A DNA stretch of 64,000 bases, from positions 62,001 through 126,000 of the forward strand of contig NZ_PZPO01000001.1 of assembly GCF_013306565.1 (NCBI RefSeq). Direction: 5' to 3'. The translations under genes and the position numbers were made by a program. This stretch comes from Hyphomicrobium sulfonivorans. GTDB lineage: Bacteria; Pseudomonadota; Alphaproteobacteria; Rhizobiales; Hyphomicrobiaceae. The notes under the pieces were generated by a model that was not told the DNA's origin, ran no database searches, and saw only the letters and a list, made by a program, of their open reading frames with translations. Positions 15,733 through 24,315 of the stretch are shown one piece after another (positions within the stretch are counted from its first letter, which is position 1; the number at the start of each line of letters is the position of its first letter).

Positions 15733-17622
15733 TCAGAGCTTCGGCAGCTGCGGCGGATACTCGTCGAGCATCACGTCCTCAGAGTAGGGGCTCTTGCCGT
15801 CAAGCGAGAAGACAAGAAGACCACCACCCATCTGGGTCCAGTTGGCGAGATGCTTGAACGCACCCACGGCACCGAGACCAGCAGTCGGATCGTTGAGGTC
15901 GAACACCAGACCAACACCCGGCCAACCACCAACGCCGTAGTAAATGGCGACGTACTGGGTGCCCTTGTGCAGGTAGGTCATCGGGTAGCCAATAGCGCCC
16001 GACGGCATCTTGAACTTCCAGAGAAGCTCACCGGTGTCGCTGTCGCGAGCCTTCAGGTAGCCATCCAGCGTTCCGTAGAACACCAGGTCGCCACCGGTAG
16101 CCAGCGTACCACCCCAAGCGGCGAAGCGTTCCATCACTTCCCACTTATAGTCGCCGGTGATGGCGTTGTATGCCTTCACCTGACCAAGGCCGAGGTAGTT
16201 CTGACGGTCACCCTTCGGACCCGGGTACATCCACAGCGTAGCACCGACGAAGAACTGGCCGGCACGATACGGCAGCATGAACGGTTCCCAGTCCATGCAG
16301 ATGTGGTTGATCGCCATGTAGAACAGCTGGCGGTTCGGATCGTAAGAGTCGTGAGCCTGATCGTGGTAACCCATGGCCGACGGGCAAACGTTCGTTGCCT
16401 TGTGGTCCATACGGGTGCCGTACTCAGGATCGCGGACCGGGATACCGGTCTTCAGGTCGACGTGCGTCCAGACGTTGACGGTGTCGTCGATCTTGTCAGC
16501 GGAGATCAGGTCACCGTTGGTACGATCGAGGGTGTATACGATACCGTTACGGTCAGGATGGGTCAGCAGCTTGCGGACCTTGCCCGACTTGTCCTTCTGA
16601 GTGGAGAGCATGATAACGTTCACGCCCGCGTAGTCCCACTCGTCGTGCGGCGTCTTCTGGTAGCCGAAGCGAAGCTCACCGGTGTCAACGTCGCGAGCCA
16701 TGATGGTCATGGTCCACTTGTTGTCGCCCGGACGCATCGTCTCGTTCCACGGAGAGGGGTTGCCCGATCCGTAATAGATCAGGTTCTCTTCGGGATCGAA
16801 TGCGTACCAGCCCCAGTTCGTGCCGCCGCCGATGCGCCAGGCATCGCCTTCCCAGGTCGACGTTCCGAGACCCTTCTGGCCGTAATGCGGGTTGGCTTCG
16901 TTGAACTTGTCGCCGATACCAACTTCGTCATCCGGACCCGTGGCATACTTACGCCACACCTGGGCACCCGTCTTAACGTCGTAAGCGGTTGCGTAACCGC
17001 GAACACCGAGCTCAGCGCCCGACGAACCGATGATCACGAGGTCCTTAACAACGTAAGGAGCGATCGTCAGCGTCGAACCGACCTTGATGTCAGAGTTTTC
17101 GAGCTTCCAGAACTCTTCGCCCGTCTCAGCGTTCAGAGCAACAACGTGGCCGTCAAGCTGGTTGTTGATGATGAGGGAAGGGGTCTTACCATCGCCCGGC
17201 CAGTAGGCCAGACCACGGTTGACGAGGTCGCAGCAAGCAACCGAGCGCGCAGCAGGATCCTGCTTCGGCTTGTGCTGCCACTTGATCTTGCCCGGATTGT
17301 TCAGGTCCAGAGCATAGACGTTGTTCGGGAAGGAAGAGTTAATGTACATCACGCCGTCAACGACGCGCGGTGTACCTTCGTGACCGTGAAGAAGACCGGT
17401 CGAGAACGACCAAGCAACCCGCAGATTCTTTACGTTGCTTTTATTGATCTGCTTCAGCGGGCTGTAGTTGTTAGAGTCGTAGTTCTTACCGGTCATAACC
17501 CAGGCTTCGTCACTATTCGACAGCTCAATGAGCTTGTCGTTGGCGCTAGCGCCAGTAACGAAGCCTACCAACGCCGCAATCGATGCGGACGCCAGCAAGC
17601 CTGACTTGAGGTGTGCTTTCAT
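15733..17622 (-). CDS. mxaF: MxaF, large subunit of calcium-dependent PQQ methanol dehydrogenase
   Basis: A 629-residue precursor. The ATG at 17622 follows GAGGG at normal spacing and starts a 26-residue signal peptide; the mature protein begins NDKLIEL, as in other MxaF. An upstream in-frame codon at 17772 would add 50 unlikely residues. It is an eight-bladed PQQ propeller with the vicinal disulfide cysteines in [11 protein letters not shown]. The active-site segment reads DEWDYAGVN: the catalytic Asp is residue 330 (about 304 of the mature chain) and the residue two places on is Ala. In lanthanide-dependent XoxF that position is Asp, so this is the calcium form. The next genes mxaJ, mxaG and mxaI agree. 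Confidence 0.97.
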   Translation of the reverse strand: MKAHLKSGLLASASIAALVGFVTGASANDKLIELSNSDEAWVMTGKNYDSNNYSPLKQINKSNVKNLRVAWSFSTGLLHGHEGTPRVVDGVMYINSSFPNNVYALDLNNPGKIKWQHKPKQDPAARSVACCDLVNRGLAYWPGDGKTPSLIINNQLDGHVVALNAETGEEFWKLENSDIKVGSTLTIAPYVVKDLVIIGSSGAELGVRGYATAYDVKTGAQVWRKYATGPDDEVGIGDKFNEANPHYGQKGLGTSTWEGDAWRIGGGTNWGWYAFDPEENLIYYGSGNPSPWNETMRPGDNKWTMTIMARDVDTGELRFGYQKTPHDEWDYAGVNVIMLSTQKDKSGKVRKLLTHPDRNGIVYTLDRTNGDLISADKIDDTVNVWTHVDLKTGIPVRDPEYGTRMDHKATNVCPSAMGYHDQAHDSYDPNRQLFYMAINHICMDWEPFMLPYRAGQFFVGATLWMYPGPKGDRQNYLGLGQVKAYNAITGDYKWEVMERFAAWGGTLATGGDLVFYGTLDGYLKARDSDTGELLWKFKMPSGAIGYPMTYLHKGTQYVAIYYGVGGWPGVGLVFDLNDPTAGLGAVGAFKHLANWTQMGGGLLVFSLDGKSPYSEDVMLDEYPPQLPKL

Positions 17623-17685
17623 CAACAAACCCTCGCGTTTTCGCTCCCAGGACAAAGGCGGTTCCTTAAGGATACAGATGACCCC

Positions 17686-17706
17686 GCTCATACGTTTTGT
17701 ATGAGC
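17686..17706 (-). promoter_or_regulatory. Hairpin in the mxaF 5' leader
   Basis: A perfect 8-bp stem GCTCATAC/GTATGAGC with a 5-base loop lies 64-84 bases upstream of the mxaF start. If the promoter near 17818-17846 is right, the hairpin is inside an untranslated leader of about 190 bases. It could stabilise the very abundant mxaF mRNA or serve as a protein site. The function is inference. Confidence 0.4.
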
Positions 17707-17817
17707 AATGAAGTCGTCTCCGCCTTCTTTAGAGGTGCAGTGATCAGTCGCAGTTACTCGTCTGAGCTGCACGAGCTGAGTAAGGTTCCTTGCGGAATCC
17801 TGTCTCGGCCGTGAGGA

Positions 17818-17846
17818 AAGCTAGAACGCACATGTTGTCGCGTCTT
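17818..17846 (-). promoter_or_regulatory. Candidate mxaF promoter (methylotroph AAGACA/TAGAAA-like)
   Basis: On the minus strand AAGACG (17846-17841) is followed after 17 bases by TAGCTT (17823-17818). The first hexamer matches 5 of 6 positions and the second 3 of 6 of the AAGACA-TAGAAA pattern reported for the mxaF promoter of Methylobacterium. It would give a leader of roughly 190 bases, close to the long leader known for mxaF there. The remainder of the 396-bp gap 17623-18018 must also hold the promoter for the divergent lipoprotein gene, which I could not place. Confidence 0.4.
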
Positions 17847-18018
17847 TAGGTCAACTTCCAAGAGTCTCATGGCAAGAGTGGCAACGTGTATGCAAGTCAT
17901 GCCGTCGCGCTGCGCCGCAAAGCCGCGCTAGGATACCGAAGTGTCGCACCGGAACTACCCAACACTTTAGTGGACCGGGAAAAACGCCCGATAGAACTTC
18001 CAAACAGGTGAACCCAAT

Positions 18019-18555
18019 ATGGCTCTCACTAAGCACTTAATGCCGCCGCTACGATTGCCATCATGCTGCGCTTGCACATTGATTGCAGCCCTAGCTTTCG
18101 TACTGACTGGCTGTGGAGAAGAGCCAACGCCGGAGGCATCGGCGCCGCCAACGCCGGTCGCAACGGAAAAACCCACGTTTTATAATCTGACTTGGCTCAG
18201 ACAAATCGATCCGACCCCCGCGGAACAGTGGCTTGCTAGTCGTGAAGTCGGGCATGATCTCGATCTGTACGATCCGGCAGTCACTAAGATGCGGGAAAAG
18301 CTGGATATCGCGTCAAAGCGCTTTCGCGATCACCCGCGCATGATTGCCAACCGGGCCGTGCAGCTTGAAGGCATGCTTCAGGAGAAGAAAATCGCCGAGC
18401 GCGCGCCGGAAATTATTGATACGCTGTGCGAAGTTCAGCTTTCAGGCCGGTCGGTTGAGAGTTTCTCATCGTTGACGCAGCAATATTACAATTTGCGCAT
18501 GGAAGGGCTGGACCGGGACAAGGCTATTGTCACGCTGCGGCAGCAAAATCCGTAA
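18019..18555 (+). CDS. Lipoprotein divergent from mxaF (possible MxaH counterpart)
   Basis: A 178-residue protein with a lipoprotein signal peptide (CTLIAALAFVLTGC; lipobox LTGC), a proline-rich linker (TPEASAPPTPVATEKP) and a helical mature part (LDLYDPAVTKMREKLDIASK, DHPRMIANRAVQLEGMLQ). It has no domain that I can name. It lies upstream of and in line with the response regulator gene, and divergent from mxaF. In Methylobacterium mxaH precedes mxaB, so an MxaH role is possible, but only on position. Confidence 0.72.
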   Translation: MALTKHLMPPLRLPSCCACTLIAALAFVLTGCGEEPTPEASAPPTPVATEKPTFYNLTWLRQIDPTPAEQWLASREVGHDLDLYDPAVTKMREKLDIASKRFRDHPRMIANRAVQLEGMLQEKKIAERAPEIIDTLCEVQLSGRSVESFSSLTQQYYNLRMEGLDRDKAIVTLRQQNP

Positions 18556-18759
18556 GGTTCATGACAGGTTACTGACAGCGGGCGGGAATTCTTGCTATCC
18601 GTTAAGTCGTGGCAAGAGACCCGCAACGCGATGTGGCGCCCCTCTTGCCAATTGCCGGCTGGCACCCAACCTGTTGCCAATAATTCCCTTGCAATCGCCC
18701 TTCCCACCTCACATAGGGATTAACTGTTACAATATTTCATCGCAGAAAGACGCTGTTGA

Positions 18760-19407
18760 ATGAAGGTTCTGGTCATAGACGACCATCCGATTGTCGCTCA
18801 AGGCTGCCGTCGGCTTCTCGAGGATGCGGGAGTTGACGAGATTTTCGTCGCTGCCACTCTCTCCGAAGGATTTCGTCTTTATCGGCAAAAGCAGCCTGAC
18901 CTTATTATCGTTGATCTTTCCATGCAGTCGGGCGCGCTAGGGGGCCTCTCCTTTATCCGCCGCCTGCGTGTCCACGACGAGCGAACCGCTATACTCGTTC
19001 TCAGCATGCACTCCGACCGCATGATCGTCAGCCGCGCGCTGGAGGTCGGAGCCAATGGCTACGTACTGAAGGACACCTCCCCGGAGGAGTTCTCCAAGGC
19101 GTTCCGCCGGGTGCGTGACGGCCAGCCCTATCTCAGCCACGACCTCGCCTCGCAGATCGCGTTCATGGAAGCGCGCGGCGATCGCAACCCGCTCAGCCGC
19201 ATGACGCTGCGTGAACTGCAGACGCTGTCGCTGATTGCCGAGGGCAAGCCTTACATCTCGATCGCAGAAGAGCTGCACGTCAGCTACAAAACGGTGGTGA
19301 ACACCTGCGCCCAACTTAAGGCCAAGCTGGGTGTGCGCACGCTGCCGGAGCTGATGCGCATCGCCATTCAGCACCTGCCGAACATGCCTGGGCGCTCGAC
19401 GCTATAA
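18760..19407 (+). CDS. mxaB: NarL/LuxR-type response regulator, probable MxaB
   Basis: A 215-residue response regulator. The receiver domain has the acidic pair in VIDDHP, the phospho-acceptor D52 in IIVDLSM and the conserved lysine in VLKDTSPEEF. A LuxR-type helix-turn-helix follows (LRELQTLSLIAEGKPYISIA, VSYKTVVNTCAQLKAKLGVR). MxaB of Methylobacterium is a response regulator of this class required for mxaF transcription and is encoded within the mxa region; placement immediately divergent of mxaF supports the name here. No sensor kinase is encoded in the window. A strong terminator follows. Confidence 0.7.
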   Translation: MKVLVIDDHPIVAQGCRRLLEDAGVDEIFVAATLSEGFRLYRQKQPDLIIVDLSMQSGALGGLSFIRRLRVHDERTAILVLSMHSDRMIVSRALEVGANGYVLKDTSPEEFSKAFRRVRDGQPYLSHDLASQIAFMEARGDRNPLSRMTLRELQTLSLIAEGKPYISIAEELHVSYKTVVNTCAQLKAKLGVRTLPELMRIAIQHLPNMPGRSTL

Positions 19408-19434
19408 TCGCTGTTTTGAGTGTCACTGAAGAAC

Positions 19435-19472
19435 AAAAAAGCCCTCGATCGCTTAGGCAATCGAGGGCTTTT
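19435..19472. terminator. Bidirectional terminator between mxaB-like and DUF3617 genes
   Basis: A perfect 9-bp stem GCCCTCGAT/ATCGAGGGC (19441-19449 with 19460-19468) is flanked by A6 on the left and a T-run on the right. It can therefore stop transcription from both convergent genes. It is the clearest terminator in the window. Confidence 0.9.
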
Positions 19473-19513
19473 GTCATGTATATCGCCAGAAGATGCGGAT
19501 CAGAAAACCTGCA

Positions 19514-20035
19514 TCACTTCTTTTCGTCTTTCTTGTCTTGCTTGGTCTCGGGCGGGCAATCCGGGCCGATATATTCACCATCGAGCGTCACGCCCATGGT
19601 CTGGAATCCATCCGGCGGATCGAACGTCATCTTCATGATGGCGCGGTAGCGCTTGTTGAAATCGCCACCGAAGACGGTGCTCATGGTCTGCTTGGCATAC
19701 GGCCGCTTGCAGACGATGGTGACGATGGTTTCCGTACCGGCCTTCTCGACCTTCGGCTCGCCGCAGTCGCCGTTATCAGCCGGCATGGCGATACTGTCAT
19801 CGGGACCAATACAGGTATCGATGGTGGTCTTGCCAAGGTTGGCGGCAACCGTCGTGATGCGCCAGTGTCCCGGCTTACGCTTCGGAATGTCTGCCTGGCT
19901 TAGCTCTACCTTATCTGTCTTCTCGGTCGCCTCCGCAGCCGGCTTCTGATCTTCAGCGGTGGCAATTCCAGCGACAGGCAGCGCCAGCCCAAACATAACG
20001 GCGGCGCAGATTGTTGTTTTTACGCGCATTCGCAT
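19514..20035 (-). CDS. DUF3617-family secreted protein
   Basis: A 173-residue protein with a signal peptide (TTICAAVMFGLALPVAGIATA) and the DUF3617 pattern: KPGHWRITT, then DTCIGPDDS, DCGEPKVEK and KRPYAKQTMSTVFGGDF. These are small periplasmic proteins with conserved cysteines and unknown function, common in Proteobacteria. The C-terminus is a short charged tail (KQDKKDEKK). It shares a terminator with the convergent response regulator gene. No evidence ties it to methanol oxidation beyond closeness. Confidence 0.8.
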   Translation of the reverse strand: MRMRVKTTICAAVMFGLALPVAGIATAEDQKPAAEATEKTDKVELSQADIPKRKPGHWRITTVAANLGKTTIDTCIGPDDSIAMPADNGDCGEPKVEKAGTETIVTIVCKRPYAKQTMSTVFGGDFNKRYRAIMKMTFDPPDGFQTMGVTLDGEYIGPDCPPETKQDKKDEKK

Positions 20036-20236
20036 TTCCTCCCAATGGGTTGAGAACCTAGCTCAATCGCCCACCGAGCGGAGTGGAGCAAGTGGCCCAA
20101 TCCGATAATATCTATCTCCCCGATATATTGGATTATTTTCCCGTAATGCGCGCGGCATCGCCAGCTATTGCAGCGCACAACGGGGAAGCGGGCGCACCGT
20201 TCCCCACAGCCCGCTGGTCCGATACCTTCCCGACGG

Positions 20237-21127
20237 TCAGCTTTTCTCTTCCACGCGCGGATCCTGCCCGCCGCGCAGAATTGTATTTCCATCGTAACGC
20301 GAGCGCTGATCGACGGCCGTGCTGGCCCAATCCTGCTCGTTCATCTGGCCGCTCTGGCCATACGCGGCCAGCGCGTTGCCATAGGTAACCTTGCGCACGT
20401 CGTCAGCCGATACGCCCGCCGCAGCCAGCAGCTCGGCCGTCTTCGGAACCGACAGCGGATCGGAGATGCCCCAGTCACACGCGGAATCGACGATCAGCTG
20501 ATCGGCGCCGTACTGGCGGACGATTTCCAGCATACGCGGCGCGGTCATTTTCGAATGCGGGTAGATGGAGAAACCGGCCCAGAAGCCACGCTCCGTCACT
20601 TCGCGCACGGTCTCCTCGTTGACGTGATCGATCACAACCCGGTTGGGCGCGAGATTGTGCTCGATGATGATGTCCATCGAGCGTGATGCGCCCTTTTTCT
20701 TGTCGCGGTGCGGCGTGTGGACCATGACCGGAAGGTCAAGCTCGCGCGCCAGATCGAGCTGCAGGCGGAAATACTTTTCCTCAAGCGCGGTTTGCTCGTC
20801 GAAACCGATCTCGCCGATGGCGACGACACCTTCCTTGGTGGCGAACTCCGGCAGAATTTCCATCACGTCTTCGGCCAGCGCCTCGTTGTTGGCTTCCTTC
20901 GAATTGAGGCCGATGCAGCAGTAATGCTGGATGCCGAACTGACTGGCTCGAAAGCGCTCAAAGCCAAGAATGTGCGAGAGATAATCGCGATAGCTGCCGA
21001 CGTTGGTGCGCGCCTGCCCGATCCAGAAAGCCGGTTCGATCACAGCCACGATGCCCGCAGCGGCCATCGCCTCATAGTCATCGGTGGTGCGCGAGATCAT
21101 GTGCGCATGCGGATCGATAAAGGGCAT
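20237..21127 (-). CDS. eboB: TatD-family metal-dependent hydrolase of the EBO cluster (EboB)
   Basis: A 296-residue TIM-barrel amidohydrolase-like protein with TatD-type metal ligands: PHAHM near the N-terminus, GEIGFDE, PVMVHTPH, VIDHVNEE and DSACDWG. TatD enzymes are nucleases or hydrolases, but the EBO-linked group has no proven reaction. It is the last gene of the minus-strand arm eboD-E-C-A-B, 92 bp after eboA. The name follows from the cluster; the sequence alone would only give 'TatD family hydrolase'. Confidence 0.85.
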   Translation of the reverse strand: MPFIDPHAHMISRTTDDYEAMAAAGIVAVIEPAFWIGQARTNVGSYRDYLSHILGFERFRASQFGIQHYCCIGLNSKEANNEALAEDVMEILPEFATKEGVVAIGEIGFDEQTALEEKYFRLQLDLARELDLPVMVHTPHRDKKKGASRSMDIIIEHNLAPNRVVIDHVNEETVREVTERGFWAGFSIYPHSKMTAPRMLEIVRQYGADQLIVDSACDWGISDPLSVPKTAELLAAAGVSADDVRKVTYGNALAAYGQSGQMNEQDWASTAVDQRSRYDGNTILRGGQDPRVEEKS

Positions 21128-21219
21128 CGGAAATTCCGTCCTGTTCTTTTCATGCCTGCTCGACGAACATCGTATCAGATGTGCAGCGCCGACACATGCT
21201 GTTTGTGATATTATCCGCT

Positions 21220-22143
21220 TCAGGGCAGACTGGGATGGTCGGATAGCTTGGCGATGCCGGCATCATACAGCCGATCCCAGGTCAATTCGCCAGCGCGGAT
21301 CGATGCGGCCAGCGGCCCATCAGCATCGAGCAGTGCAAGTGCTTCCGGCGTCGCGCATTCAGACAAAGCCAGCGCACCCGCGCGGTGCTCGTCCCGATCC
21401 GCCGAACGGAACACCCTGGCCAGATCGTCCAGATAGCGATTGCCGGCAAACGGCCCAACACAACGCCACAGCTCGGGACTGACAACGCGGCCCGCCGCCC
21501 AGCGCTCGTGCGCATAATCGACCAGCATGCGCGCCAGATCAGCGTTGCGGCGTTCGTCCAGCTTCACGACCGGAACCAGCGTGCTGTTGATGAAGAGCGT
21601 CTTCACAACCATCTGATTCCACATCGCCTCACTGAACTGCTCGGCCGGATATGGGCTGTTGTGCGCAACGGCTTCGAAGATTGGCTGCACGGCGGAGCGG
21701 ATGCCTTCACCGGCCGTGGCAAGATTTGCTTCTGCGCGCGGATACAGCGGCAGGCCGCGCAGCAACGCGAGCTGCTCACCGATTTCACCGGAGCGGAATA
21801 GCCGATCAAGCCGCGCAGCGAAGCCTTCTTCGCCCGCCGACGAAGCAGCACTGGCCAGAAGCAGGAAAACGCGGGCCGCCTGATCGGTCGACCAGTCGCG
21901 CGCATTGAAGCCCGGCCGCACCGCTGCTGCGGCGGCCAATTCCTGTGCTGTCAGATCAAGCGGCGCTTTACCGACCTTACGCGGCGCCAGTCCAATCGCC
22001 ATGGTGAGCACGCGCTGATCGGGGGCGGCTGCGATTTTCTCGGCCTGATCATCCAGCCACTGGAGCGCTTCCGAACTGACGCGCGCGGCCAGCCATCCGC
22101 GCAGCAATCCCATGCGGGTTGCGGTTTCAGATCCATCCTGCAT
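21220..22143 (-). CDS. eboA: EboA-domain protein
   Basis: A 307-residue soluble helical protein. The segment AVAHNSPYPAEQFSEAMWNQ followed by MVVKTLFINSTLVPV is characteristic of EboA, with repeated helical pairs before and after. EboA has no known biochemical activity; in cyanobacteria the ebo genes are needed for traffic of a scytonemin precursor to the periplasm. It is 124 bp downstream of eboC and 92 bp upstream of eboB. Confidence 0.88.
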   Translation of the reverse strand: MQDGSETATRMGLLRGWLAARVSSEALQWLDDQAEKIAAAPDQRVLTMAIGLAPRKVGKAPLDLTAQELAAAAAVRPGFNARDWSTDQAARVFLLLASAASSAGEEGFAARLDRLFRSGEIGEQLALLRGLPLYPRAEANLATAGEGIRSAVQPIFEAVAHNSPYPAEQFSEAMWNQMVVKTLFINSTLVPVVKLDERRNADLARMLVDYAHERWAAGRVVSPELWRCVGPFAGNRYLDDLARVFRSADRDEHRAGALALSECATPEALALLDADGPLAASIRAGELTWDRLYDAGIAKLSDHPSLP

Positions 22144-22267
22144 CGTTCAGCTTCCCCCGCTCACGTGTTCCGGAGCGACCACATATTCCGCAATCGCGAT
22201 GCGCCTGCCGCCTTGCATCAGACCGATGTTGCATCTCTTCGGATGTAAGGTCCGAAGTTACACTGGT

Positions 22268-23140
22268 CTAGGTCGCGGGTACGAACCGTTGCAGAACCAG
22301 CGTGAGCCCGAAACAAAGGAGACATGCGATCGCCGCATAATGCACGCCCGTCGTCGTCGCGAACAGTGCATCAACGAGGGAAATAGCTGCAATAAGCAAT
22401 GCAACCGCCTGCGATACGTCACCCGCAGCGCGGCGCCGCAAAAGCGTTGCGACACGCCAGCCAACCGCCGCCAGCATGACATAGATCAGCAATGAGAGCG
22501 GGGAGAATGCTCCGGAGACGGCCGCAACGATAACAGGGGCGGCCAGCAGCGAAAGCGGCCACAGGCTCGTAACACGATCAACGTTTTCCAGCCGGGCAGT
22601 GAACGTGAGTCCGGCAACGTAAGCCAGCAACGCGGCCGCCGGAACGAGCACATCGAACTGCACGTCCGGAAACACCACCAGCCCAGCGGCGACATAAACC
22701 AGCGCGCGGCATAGGCCCATAACGAACGGCGCAACCGGATTGCCCTTGTGGTGCCAGTTGTAAAGGATGATGGCGCCGCCCAGAGCGAGGCCGGCAAGGC
22801 CCGCCTCCTCGCGCTCAAATGCCAGCAGCACGATGCCGATGACGAGAAGCGCGGCACCGACCGCAAACACCAGTTCCGGTGCGATACTGCCGGAAGGGAT
22901 TGGCCGCTCGGGGCGCTCACGCGCATCGATCTCGCGATCAAAGGCATCGTTGAGATACATGCCGCCGACGTACATCAGCGAAATTGCCAATGCGGTGACG
23001 GCCGTGGAAAGCAGTGCGCCGCCGCCGGCCAGAGCACTGGCGGCGATCACGTTGCTCCACACCGTTGGCAGGTTGGAAACGCGGCCCAGCAGCAGCGCTG
23101 TGCGCCACGGGCCTATGCGCCCAGTTGCGAGCGAACCCAT
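22268..23140 (-). CDS. eboC: UbiA-like prenyltransferase-family membrane protein EboC
   Basis: A 290-residue polytopic membrane protein with the first aspartate-rich UbiA motif, NDAFDREIDARERPERPIPS. The usual second DxxxD motif is not evident, as is typical of EboC. UbiA enzymes transfer prenyl groups to aromatic or other acceptors in the membrane. In the EBO context the acceptor is unknown; with idi nearby, prenylation of the cluster's metabolite is plausible. The start overlaps the end of eboE by 28 bases. Confidence 0.9.
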   Translation of the reverse strand: MGSLATGRIGPWRTALLLGRVSNLPTVWSNVIAASALAGGGALLSTAVTALAISLMYVGGMYLNDAFDREIDARERPERPIPSGSIAPELVFAVGAALLVIGIVLLAFEREEAGLAGLALGGAIILYNWHHKGNPVAPFVMGLCRALVYVAAGLVVFPDVQFDVLVPAAALLAYVAGLTFTARLENVDRVTSLWPLSLLAAPVIVAAVSGAFSPLSLLIYVMLAAVGWRVATLLRRRAAGDVSQAVALLIAAISLVDALFATTTGVHYAAIACLLCFGLTLVLQRFVPAT

Positions 23141-24315
23141 TGCAGCTCCCGCGCGATATCGTTGCTGATGTCGCTGGCCCGCAGATCGGCGGGCAGCACA
23201 TCCCAGGTGTAGGTTTCAACTTCGAGGTGAGGCGCGAGCGCGCTTTGCCTGCATGCCGCGAGCAGATCGATCAGCGGCGCGTGGGTGGATTGCAGCACGC
23301 CAGGCGCTTGCCAGAACAACGGCACATGGCAATGTACGCGCCATTCGGTGGCTTGCGCGCCGCCATCGAGCGCAGCGATTGCCTCGGGCAGATCGAGATA
23401 ACGGGTTAGCTCGCCATCCCGCTGGGCCACGGTCTGATGCAGATAGACGCCGTCGTCGAATGCCAGTAGGAGCCGCGCCGCCTCAGCGTCAGGTGCGGGA
23501 ACGCGCAACGCCGCGCTGAGCTGGATTTTCGGCACCGCGATGCCGGCTTCGCTGAGGCGGGCCATGCTGGCGACGGGATCTTCGAACTCGACGGCGGCAT
23601 GGCAGACATCAAAACAGACACCCAGATGCTGGCGCAAGCGCTGCTCAGCCACAGCGGGATCGTCGATGTTAGCCGCGCGCGCGAAAGCTTTCACGGCATC
23701 AGGCGCAAACACCCGACCGTTGAAGAACGCGATCGCTTCATCGGTTGTTTCAAGGAAGCAGTGCGGCTCGGGCTCAAGCGCAAGGCTGATGTGTTTGCCT
23801 GAAGCTTCGCTCAGCGCATAGAGCTGCGCGGCGCACGCGACCAGGTTATCGACGATCGCTGCGATATCGGGTTCGGTTGCGATGGCTGGCTTGAAGCCAC
23901 CCGGCACGGTGCTGATGCTGCCAGCCATACCCTCGGGCAGCAGCACGCTTAGAATGTACGCCGCCGCATCGGTGAAGCGCAGACGCTCCTGCGTGCGCCA
24001 GTCGGGCTCATAGACCTGCTCCTTCACGCGGGTGGCGTGGAAGGTGCCATACGGAAACGCGTTGACGGTAAAGACGTAGAAGCCTTCAGCGTCCAGAAAC
24101 GCCTTTAATTCCCGCACCCGTTCTGGATCGGCCAGATCGTCGACCGCGGCTGCCGAAAGCCGCAAGCCGACGCCCATCGGCGCATCGGGAGAAACCTGCT
24201 GCTTGACCGCCGGCAAATTGCGTCGGAGCGCGGCAAAAATTTCTTCCCAGGTCTCACCGGCATGGATGTTGGTGCAGTAGGTGAGGTGCGGCGTACCGGG
24301 CAGCGACAGCCGCAT
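23113..24315 (-). CDS. eboE: Metabolite traffic protein EboE (TIM-barrel, sugar isomerase-like)
   Basis: A 400-residue protein of the xylose-isomerase-like TIM-barrel type, with EboE hallmarks THLTYCTNIHAGE-like at the N-terminus (here HLTYCTNIHAGETW), NAFPYGTFH, LEPEPHCFLET and CFDVCHAAVEFE. The ATG at 24315 overlaps the eboD stop by one base (TGATG), which decides the start over an upstream codon at 24342. Conserved His, Glu and Asp residues suggest a metal-binding barrel. The reaction is unknown. Confidence 0.9.
   Translation of the reverse strand: MRLSLPGTPHLTYCTNIHAGETWEEIFAALRRNLPAVKQQVSPDAPMGVGLRLSAAAVDDLADPERVRELKAFLDAEGFYVFTVNAFPYGTFHATRVKEQVYEPDWRTQERLRFTDAAAYILSVLLPEGMAGSISTVPGGFKPAIATEPDIAAIVDNLVACAAQLYALSEASGKHISLALEPEPHCFLETTDEAIAFFNGRVFAPDAVKAFARAANIDDPAVAEQRLRQHLGVCFDVCHAAVEFEDPVASMARLSEAGIAVPKIQLSAALRVPAPDAEAARLLLAFDDGVYLHQTVAQRDGELTRYLDLPEAIAALDGGAQATEWRVHCHVPLFWQAPGVLQSTHAPLIDLLAACRQSALAPHLEVETYTWDVLPADLRASDISNDIARELQWVRSQLGA

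Noticed and set aside
15649..17604. A 651-codon open frame on the plus strand across mxaF
   Set aside because: It is the antisense of mxaF; the product is Val/Arg-rich with no domain, and the minus strand encodes an unmistakable MxaF.
15733..17622. Identification of the PQQ dehydrogenase as XoxF
   Set aside because: The residue two places after the catalytic Asp is Ala, not Asp, and mxaI with the calcium-insertion genes is present.
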